NCBI GenBank assembly: GCA_002477625.1
Contig: DLQQ01000037.1
Coordinates: 1-5,115 of the forward strand
Length of the DNA: 5,115 bases
Reading direction: 5' to 3'
From: Candidatus Arcticimaribacter sp. UBA7428
GTDB taxonomy: Bacteria; Bacteroidota; Bacteroidia; Flavobacteriales; Flavobacteriaceae
Part shown: piece by piece, positions 1 through 5,115 of the stretch
Position numbering within the stretch: position 1 is the first letter of the stretch
Layout: each line of letters begins with the position of its first letter
The notes under the pieces: generated by a model
Seen by the model: only the letters and a program-made list of their open reading frames with translations
Database searches by the model: none
What the model was told of the DNA's origin: nothing
Position numbers and translations under genes: made by a program

Positions 1-938
1 TTAAAATTATAGGCTTTTGATTCAAGCTTTTTAGAACTCGCAGCGATTTGAATTTTAAAAATAACTTCATTTGAGGTAGCAGTAGCTTCCTTTTTCTCTT
101 CTTTCTCTTCAACTACAGTTTCCCCAATCGAAGAGAGGGTGTTGATTGAAGAACTTAAAGAGTTTTTGTAATTGATTATCGCTTTTGAAATGGCTTGTGC
201 CATTTCAAGTTTCCCCTTTGATGAGTTCAAATATGCTCCTTCTTTTACATTAGTCAAAAAACCTGTTTCAACAAGAACGCTGGGCATATAAGTGTATTTC
301 AAAACAACAAATCCAGCTTGTTTTACGGTCCTATCCTTTCGATTTAGATTTGCAACAAAACTCTTTTGGATAGCATCAGCCGCTGTTATGCTTTGATTCA
401 AATAAGTCTCTTGCATTAGGGTTAAGCCAATTACACTTTCTGGATTATTCGGATCAAAACCATCGTAGTTTTCTTCGTAATTTTCTTCATAAAAGATAAC
501 GGAATTCTCTTTTTTGGCAACTTCAAAATTTCTTTGATTGGCGTGAAGTCCCAAAACAAAAGTACCCGCACCATAAGCCTGAGAGGTATGTGCGTCGCAA
601 TGTACCGAAATAAAGAGATCAGCATCTGCACGATTGGCAATTCGAGCACGTTCAATTAAGTCTACAAAAACATCGGTTTTACGGGTGTAAATAACCTTTA
701 TATTCGGTTTCTTTTCTAGGATTTTACCTATTTGCAAAATGATATTGAGTGCAATTTTCTTTTCGTAATAACCATTCCCTCGATTTCCAGAATCTTTCCC
801 ACCATGACCAGCATCCAAAACAACAACAAAAGGCTTGTCTTGACTTGAATCGGTTTGAATACTTGCAGTCGCATGATTAGGCAATAGACAAAAGCCTGCC
901 AGTAAAATGTTCAAGGTGTAATGTTGTACTGATTTCAT
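1..938 (-). CDS. N-acetylmuramoyl-L-alanine amidase (Amidase_3 family), 3' end outside window
   Basis: Translating the minus strand from the ATG at 938-936 gives 312 open codons with no stop before the window edge, so the C-terminus is missing. Residues 1-25 look like a Sec signal peptide (hydrophobic stretch LNILLAGFCLL, then an ATA cleavage motif), so the enzyme should act in the periplasm. The Amidase_3 catalytic domain spans about residues 37-257. The zinc ligands are expected at H45 (in LDAGHGGKDSG), E59 and H113 (in FISVHCDAH), and the catalytic glutamate at E224 (in VLVETGFLTN). Family enzymes cut the amide bond between N-acetylmuramic acid and L-alanine of peptidoglycan, for example during cell separation. 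Residues 144-185 form an acidic, Asn-rich insertion inside the domain. A Ser/Glu/Lys-rich linker (258-290) leads into FKIQIAASSKKLE, which resembles the start of a SPOR peptidoglycan-binding domain; that part is inferred because it is cut off. The family call is firm, the exact physiological role is not. The gene is transcribed divergently from lptD. Confidence 0.95.
   Translation of the reverse strand, partial: MKSVQHYTLNILLAGFCLLPNHATASIQTDSSQDKPFVVVLDAGHGGKDSGNRGNGYYEKKIALNIILQIGKILEKKPNIKVIYTRKTDVFVDLIERARIANRADADLFISVHCDAHTSQAYGAGTFVLGLHANQRNFEVAKKENSVIFYEENYEENYDGFDPNNPESVIGLTLMQETYLNQSITAADAIQKSFVANLNRKDRTVKQAGFVVLKYTYMPSVLVETGFLTNVKEGAYLNSSKGKLEMAQAISKAIINYKNSLSSSINTLSSIGETVVEEKEEKKEATATSNEVIFKIQIAASSKKLESKAYNF
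185..208. repeat. Perfect 10-bp inverted repeat inside the amidase gene
   Basis: The arms TTGAAATGGC (185-194) and GCCATTTCAA (199-208) are exact reverse complements separated by the four bases TTGT, so either strand can fold into a tight hairpin. It encodes the LEMAQAISK segment at the end of the catalytic domain (residues 244-252). No T-tract follows on either strand, so it does not look like an intrinsic terminator. It may be chance within coding sequence. Confidence 0.6.
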
Positions 939-971
939 TCCTAATAAATACTTAAAAACCCTAACAAGCAT

Positions 972-979
972 CAAAAATA
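972..979 (-). promoter_or_regulatory. Possible second -7 element for the amidase gene
   Basis: A second exact copy of TATTTTTG lies on the minus strand 37 bases closer to the amidase start. It would place a transcription start near 965 and give a leader of about 27 bases. No TTTG or TTG lies at the expected -33 distance, so it may be a weak second promoter or chance in AT-rich DNA. Confidence 0.25.
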
Positions 980-983
980 TATG

Positions 984-991
984 TAATTTTG
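984..991 (+). promoter_or_regulatory. Predicted -7 promoter element for lptD-ridA
   Basis: TAATTTTG on the plus strand fits the Bacteroidota -7 consensus TAnnTTTG exactly. A start near 998 would leave a leader of about 31 bases before the lptD TTG codon. I find no TTTG or TTG 19-21 bases upstream, so the -33 half is missing or degenerate. It lies between the two minus-strand -7 candidates, so it would compete with them for polymerase. Confidence 0.4.
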
Positions 992-1008
992 AAGCGTTAT
1001 ATTTTATA

Positions 1009-1039
1009 CAAAAATAGCCTATATCGCCTTGCAAACAAA
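1009..1039 (-). promoter_or_regulatory. Predicted promoter of the amidase gene (-33 and -7 elements)
   Basis: Read on the minus strand, TTTG (1039-1036) is followed after exactly 19 bases by TATTTTTG (1016-1009). This matches the Bacteroidota primary sigma-factor consensus TTTG / TAnnTTTG with its usual spacing of about 19-21. Transcription would start near 1002, giving a leader of roughly 64 bases before the amidase ATG. The -33 element lies inside the first codons of the divergent lptD gene. This is a motif match only, with no expression data. Confidence 0.6.
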
Positions 1040-3698
1040 GTCTTTTTATTCAGTCATATTGTTAATACTTTTTTTGAAGGTGCCATTTATCTATGCCCAA
1101 AACGATCTTTCCCAAGAGAAAAAGGTACTTCAAGACAGTTTAAGCCTTGAACAAATCAACGAAAACGAAGTTCTTGACAGCATTCCTAAAAAGAAACCTC
1201 TTCTCCTTGACTTGATCAATTATAATGCCCAAGATTCTGTCAAAATCGATCAAAAGGAAAATAAAATCCGTTTGTACAACAAAGCTGTTTTGACCTATGA
1301 AGAAATGCGTCTGGAGGCAGGGATTATTGTTTTGGATTATACCACAAACGAAGTTTATGCTGGAAGAATTGCAGATTCCTTAGGTAACTTATCACAGAAG
1401 CCCAAATTTCTTCAAGCTGGCAACGAGGTCAACCCCGATTCTATACGGTTTAACTTCGACACTAAGAAAGCCCTGATCTGGAATTCAAAAACAGAACAAG
1501 GCGGTATGAATGTCTTTTCTGATTTTACAAAAAAAGAAAATGATTCTGTTTACTACATAAAGGATGCAAAGGTCACAACCTCATCCAATCCAGATAACCC
1601 GGATTACTATATTCGAATTCGAAAAGGTAAGATGGTTCCCGGCGGTAAAATCGTTGCTGGGCTCAGCAACATCTATATTGCCAATGTCCCTACACCTATC
1701 GGACTTCCTTTTGCTTACTTTCCTACGACAAATGAAAAGGCGTCCGGCGTAGTTTTTCCAACCTATGGCGAAAGCGCACAACGAGGGTATTATATTCAGA
1801 ATGGTGGATACTATTTGAATGTGAACCAATATTTTGACCTCAACTTTACGGGAGATTACTACACCAACGGGAGTTATGGACTTCGCTTTGATACCCAGTA
1901 CAAGGTCAATTACAAGTTTGGTGGAAACTTAAGTTTTCGATATGAAAAACTGGTTAACGGAGAACGTGGTTTTCCTGATTACAATAATGCAACGGTATAT
2001 AACATACGATGGACACATCGAAGAGATTCTAAAGCGAGTCCTACTTCAAATTTCTCTGCCTCAGTAAACCTTGGGAGTAGTTCTTATTTTGCGCAATCCA
2101 TTAACCAACTAAATGATGCCAATTTTCTAAACAATACCTTGAGTTCTTCGGTGTCTTATTCCAAAACATTTCCGAAATATCCCCGAGTAAATATTTCACT
2201 GACCACTGCCCTTTCACAAAATACACAGACACAAACTGTCAATTTGACCCTACCAACTTTTCAGGCAAATATGGAGCGTATTTTTCCATTTGCACCCAAA
2301 ACAGGAACCAAGAAAGGTTTTATTCAAAACATTAACTTTCAATACTCAACCCGAGGTGAGAGCCGGATCATAACCACTGAAGAATTTCTGTTTAAGAAAG
2401 AAATGTTTGACGATGCGCGATCAGGCGTTACGCACAGTATTCCAATAAGCACCAATTTTAAAATATTCAAACATCTAAGTGTAAGTACTTCGGCAAACTA
2501 CAAGGAGATTTGGGCTCCAGATACTGTACGATACAATGACTACACTGAAGAAGCTGGAGTGGTAAAAGATACCCTTAAAGGGTTTGCCGCTTTTAGAGAG
2601 TATAACTATAATGCAAGTGTAGGTACTACGATCTACGGAACCTTTAATTTCAAGGAAGGAAAGAGACTTCAATCCATTCGCCATACCATGCGTCCCTCTA
2701 TAAGTTATAGTGTTCAGCCAAGTTTCGAAAGATATTACGATGAATATATTATAGATGCAAATGGTACAAAAGCCCAGTATACTCGTTTTGAAAATGCTCT
2801 TTTCGGACAACCCTCACGCGGGATGTCAAAATCCATGGGTATCAGTTTGAGTAATAATTTCGAAGCCAAAGTTGCAAGTAGAGATACGCTGGATCCAGAA
2901 CCAAAAAAGATTAAGCTTCTAAATAATTTAAACTTCAGTACAAGTTACAACCTCACCGCTGAAGAATTTAAGCTTGCTCCAATTCGAGTTACCACTGGTG
3001 CCTCTTTATTTAAAGACGAGGTAAGCATCAATTTAGCGGCTACTATGGATCCCTATGGGATTGATGAAAACAATACGAGAATAAGTACTTTTCATGTAAA
3101 AAATGGGGGTGGTTTAGTTCGTTTTACTAGTGCCAACATGAATATTGGCTTCTCTTTATCTAATGAAGATTTCGAAAAGAAAGAAGGTGACGAAGAAGAG
3201 GAAGAGGAGGAAGATACTTTTACGGGAAGTGATTATGAACGACTTTCTGGTGGCGGGCGAGATGATGATTTATTTGGTGTAGCCAATAACTTTTCGGACG
3301 GACGCTTTCGGGAAAACAATAAAGAGAAAAAAGAGGATGATGAACCAGATGGACTCTACCGTACAAAATTGCCGTGGAACATCAAGTTTGCGCATTCTAT
3401 TACCTACAGTAACTCAAGGGGAGAAGACGATATTAGAAATAATTCCTTGATGGTTTCTGGTGACTTGGACCTAACACCAAAGTGGGCCGTTGGTTTTTCA
3501 TCTGGATATGACTTTAAACAAAAAGGAGTGACCTATACTCAGTTTCGTTTCAATCGAGATTTAGAAAGTTGGAAGTTAAATTTCAGCTGGGTTCCTTTTG
3601 GCAACCGAAGTTCGTGGAGTTTCTTTATTGGAATAAAATCTGGTTTATTGAGTGATTTGAAGTACGACAAAAGAAATGAGCCTGATAAACGTTTATAA
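1029..3698 (+). CDS. lptD: LPS-assembly outer-membrane protein LptD
   Basis: This 889-residue protein is a Bacteroidota-type LptD, the outer-membrane beta-barrel that receives lipopolysaccharide from the periplasmic Lpt bridge and inserts it in the outer leaflet. Residues 1-23 form a signal peptide (K4, hydrophobic core VILLILFL, likely cut after YA before Q24). Residues of about 65-215 match the LptA/OstA-like jellyroll (YNAQDSVKI, LYNKAVLTYE, EAGIIVLDY, NEVYAGRI). The segment 220-260 carries the conserved barrel entry (VPTPIGLPFAYFP, then SGVVFPTYGE), and the rest is rich in alternating aromatic/polar strands up to a C-terminus near SWSFFIGIKSG. TTG at 1029 is chosen as start because it directly precedes a complete signal peptide. 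The frame is closed by a TGA at 990-992, and no ATG, GTG or other TTG lies between. The protein has no cysteine, unlike the disulfide-bonded E. coli LptD. Residues 716-778 form a long acidic loop. The gene leads a probable operon with ridA. Confidence 0.93.
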   Translation: MQTKSFYSVILLILFLKVPFIYAQNDLSQEKKVLQDSLSLEQINENEVLDSIPKKKPLLLDLINYNAQDSVKIDQKENKIRLYNKAVLTYEEMRLEAGIIVLDYTTNEVYAGRIADSLGNLSQKPKFLQAGNEVNPDSIRFNFDTKKALIWNSKTEQGGMNVFSDFTKKENDSVYYIKDAKVTTSSNPDNPDYYIRIRKGKMVPGGKIVAGLSNIYIANVPTPIGLPFAYFPTTNEKASGVVFPTYGESAQRGYYIQNGGYYLNVNQYFDLNFTGDYYTNGSYGLRFDTQYKVNYKFGGNLSFRYEKLVNGERGFPDYNNATVYNIRWTHRRDSKASPTSNFSASVNLGSSSYFAQSINQLNDANFLNNTLSSSVSYSKTFPKYPRVNISLTTALSQNTQTQTVNLTLPTFQANMERIFPFAPKTGTKKGFIQNINFQYSTRGESRIITTEEFLFKKEMFDDARSGVTHSIPISTNFKIFKHLSVSTSANYKEIWAPDTVRYNDYTEEAGVVKDTLKGFAAFREYNYNASVGTTIYGTFNFKEGKRLQSIRHTMRPSISYSVQPSFERYYDEYIIDANGTKAQYTRFENALFGQPSRGMSKSMGISLSNNFEAKVASRDTLDPEPKKIKLLNNLNFSTSYNLTAEEFKLAPIRVTTGASLFKDEVSINLAATMDPYGIDENNTRISTFHVKNGGGLVRFTSANMNIGFSLSNEDFEKKEGDEEEEEEEDTFTGSDYERLSGGGRDDDLFGVANNFSDGRFRENNKEKKEDDEPDGLYRTKLPWNIKFAHSITYSNSRGEDDIRNNSLMVSGDLDLTPKWAVGFSSGYDFKQKGVTYTQFRFNRDLESWKLNFSWVPFGNRSSWSFFIGIKSGLLSDLKYDKRNEPDKRL

Positions 3699-3715
3699 TG
3701 TATAACATCGCCAAC

Positions 3716-4096
3716 ATGAAAAAAATAATCACAACAACAAACGCACCCGCACCAATTGGACCATACAATCAAGCTGTCCTATCAAATGGAGTTCTTTATA
3801 TGTCAGGGCAAATCCCACTTGACCCTGCAACTATGGAGCTCATTGAAGGTGATTTAGAAAAAGAGACCATACAAGTAATGGAGAATTTAAAAGCAGTATT
3901 AGAGGCGGCTCAGATGACTTTTGAGAATGTAGTAAAAACGTCAATTTTCTTAAGTGATATGAATAATTTTGTAGAAGTAAATAAGGTATATGCAAAATAT
4001 TTCAACGAAGAAACAGCACCTGCAAGAGAAACCGTTGAGGTAGCAAACCTCCCGAAATTTGTTCGCGTTGAAATCTCTATGACTGCAGTAGCCTAG
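3716..4096 (+). CDS. ridA: RidA family 2-iminobutanoate/2-iminopropanoate deaminase
   Basis: The 126-residue product is a typical RidA (YjgF/YER057c/UK114) protein, close to the 128 residues of E. coli RidA. The family forms trimers in the cytosol and hydrolyses reactive enamines/imines such as 2-aminoacrylate released by PLP enzymes like threonine dehydratase, protecting PLP enzymes from damage. Visible hallmarks are NAPAPIGPYNQAV (9-21, with Y17), SGQIP (30-34), VVKTSIFLSDMNNF (72-85), the PAR motif with R104, and VEVANLPK ending near E119; R104, Y17, S30 and E119 align with E. coli active-site residues R105, Y17, S30 and E120. I chose the ATG at 3716 because homologues begin with MKKI at this point. 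An in-frame ATG at 3698 would add six residues (MYNIAN) and overlaps the lptD stop by one base. Both starts point to co-transcription and translational coupling with lptD. The family call is certain; the start is about 70:30 in favour of 3716. Confidence 0.93.
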   Translation: MKKIITTTNAPAPIGPYNQAVLSNGVLYMSGQIPLDPATMELIEGDLEKETIQVMENLKAVLEAAQMTFENVVKTSIFLSDMNNFVEVNKVYAKYFNEETAPARETVEVANLPKFVRVEISMTAVA

Positions 4097-4103
4097 CGTA
4101 TTT

Positions 4104-4970
4104 TTATTGCATTTCTTTTTCCAATAAGTTTACATGATACTTGACTAATTGATCGATGGGTCGTTTTACAACAGTCCCCATGGTTAAATCAAATTCTTTC
4201 AATATCAATTCAACTTCATCTTTGAGGAAATAAGAAATAGATCCAACAAAATGAATTGGTACATCTTTAGCGTTGTTGAACTGAAACAACTGATGCCTAA
4301 TGAAGCGTCTTAGTCCTTCATGTATCATGGTTTGCATATAAGGATCATCTTTGTGGACAATCATGAATTTTGCAAAACGTGCTAAGTAGGTATTTGGGTT
4401 TTCTTTGCGGTATAAGTTTTCTTTAACCGTATTAGCAGAAAGGTCGAATTCACTCTCAAATTTTTCGGCAAGATACTTTGGCATTTCATTGAAATAATAG
4501 CCTCTAATGAGCTGTTTTCCATAAAAATTACCACTAGCCTCATCCATAAGAATATAACCCAAAGAGGTGATGTATTGATGCACCTTATGGCCGTCAAAGT
4601 AACTGCAATTAGAACCTGTCCCTAAAATACAGACAATGGAAGGAACACCTATCGCTGCAGATGCGTATACTGCAGCGTAAGTGTCTTCTTTTATAGTAAA
4701 AGAGCATTTCGTAAAAATCTCTTCAAAGACTTTACTAATCCTCTTGGTTGTTGATTCAATTCCACATCCGGCACCATAGAAGAAAAGCTTGGTCACTTTA
4801 TCTCTATTTTGGTACAAATCATAATTGTTTATGATTCGTTCCGTTAGTATCGCGGACGAAAGAACTTGGGGATTTAATCCTAAGGTTTGTGTAGAAAACA
4901 AAACAGTTCCTCGTTCATCTATTGCAAACCAATCGGTCTTAGTCGACCCACTATCAACAATTAAATACAT
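4104..4970 (-). CDS. BadF/BadG/BcrA/BcrD-type sugar kinase (N-acetylglucosamine kinase-like)
   Basis: The 288-residue protein belongs to the ASKHA (actin/hexokinase/Hsp70 fold) superfamily, in the branch with BadF-type ATPases and N-acetylglucosamine kinases. Motifs in order: phosphate-1 loop DSGSTKTDW (6-14); GAGCG (66-70); a probable catalytic aspartate D96 in EDTYAAVYA; phosphate-2 loop ILGTGSNCSYFDG (115-127); LMDEASG (141-147), as in the sugar-kinase DExSG motif; and the adenosine-site segment HFVGSISYF (240-248). It is complete at both ends and has no signal peptide, so it is cytosolic. It should phosphorylate a sugar or amino sugar with ATP, but the sequence does not fix the substrate: GlcNAc, GlcN, MurNAc and glucose are all possible. 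Its ATG lies one base after the gap stop codon, which indicates an operon and coupled translation with a glycolytic enzyme. The 3' end faces ridA across 7 bases. Confidence 0.85.
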   Translation of the reverse strand: MYLIVDSGSTKTDWFAIDERGTVLFSTQTLGLNPQVLSSAILTERIINNYDLYQNRDKVTKLFFYGAGCGIESTTKRISKVFEEIFTKCSFTIKEDTYAAVYASAAIGVPSIVCILGTGSNCSYFDGHKVHQYITSLGYILMDEASGNFYGKQLIRGYYFNEMPKYLAEKFESEFDLSANTVKENLYRKENPNTYLARFAKFMIVHKDDPYMQTMIHEGLRRFIRHQLFQFNNAKDVPIHFVGSISYFLKDEVELILKEFDLTMGTVVKRPIDQLVKYHVNLLEKEMQ

Positions 4971-4971
4971 A

Positions 4972-5115
<144 letters not shown>

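Noticed and set aside
881..899. Possible lipoprotein signal (LAGFC) in the amidase N-terminus
   Set aside because: The residue before the cysteine is Phe, which signal peptidase II does not accept, and a good signal peptidase I site (ATA) follows. The protein is called secreted, not a lipoprotein.
1612..1623. 12-bp palindrome TTCGAATTCGAA, possible operator
   Set aside because: It is explained by the repeated Ile-Arg codons (ATT CGA ATT CGA) in LptD, lies deep in the gene, and about one 12-bp palindrome is expected by chance in 5 kb.
2475..2810. 111-codon open frame on the minus strand inside lptD
   Set aside because: It lies wholly within the well-supported lptD gene and its translation shows no recognisable motif. 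It is best read as a shadow of the coding strand. Shorter antisense or offset frames at 431-655, 1564-1752, 1581-1829, 3539-3772 and 4382-4597 were dropped for the same reason.
3174..3230. Poly-Glu tract in lptD as a possible frameshift or sequencing artefact
   Set aside because: The tract mixes GAA, GAG and GAC codons, the frame stays open through it, and recognisable LptD sequence continues to the expected C-terminus.
3685..3696. 12-bp palindrome ATAAACGTTTAT at the end of lptD
   Set aside because: It has no promoter or T-tract next to it, and a palindrome of this length is expected about once by chance in the window. It is too AT-rich and short to call a terminator or operator.
4653..4677. 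8-bp inverted repeat (CGCTGCAG / CTGCAGCG, 9-base loop) in the kinase gene
   Set aside because: Both arms come from Ala-rich codons (the AAVYASAA segment) next to the catalytic region, and no T-run follows, so coding constraint explains it.

Overview
The window looks like ordinary chromosomal housekeeping DNA from a member of the Bacteroidota, most likely the family Flavobacteriaceae. The evidence is AT-rich base composition, gene starts without Shine-Dalgarno sequences, exact copies of the Bacteroidota -7 promoter motif (TAnnTTTG) in the only sizeable intergenic gap, and protein types of that phylum: a long cysteine-free LptD, a 288-residue BadF/BcrA-type sugar kinase, and an amidase that leads into a SPOR-like C-terminal domain.

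Layout from left to right. Positions 1-938 (minus strand) hold most of a secreted N-acetylmuramoyl-L-alanine amidase whose 3' end lies outside the window. A 90-base divergent control region (939-1028) carries promoter-like elements facing both ways. Positions 1029-3698 (plus strand) encode the outer-membrane lipopolysaccharide assembly protein LptD, starting at TTG. ridA (3716-4096, plus strand) follows at once and is probably co-transcribed and translationally coupled. Only 7 bases separate its stop from the convergent kinase gene (4104-4970, minus strand). The kinase start lies one base after the stop of a glyceraldehyde-3-phosphate dehydrogenase gene (gap), of which only the last 47 codons are visible (4972-5115, minus strand).

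Two functional themes meet here. The left half builds and remodels the envelope: peptidoglycan cleavage by the amidase and delivery of LPS to the outer leaflet by LptD, divergently transcribed from overlapping promoters. The right half is central metabolism: gap (glycolysis) coupled to a sugar or amino-sugar kinase. RidA, a detoxifying enamine/imine deaminase, is joined to lptD by position without an obvious biochemical link.

I see no mobile element, CRISPR array, tRNA, rRNA, phage gene or defence system, and no sign of a previously undescribed system. The points most worth a second look are the interlocked divergent promoters, the acidic low-complexity loop in a cysteine-free LptD, and the kinase coupled to gap, whose substrate is unknown.
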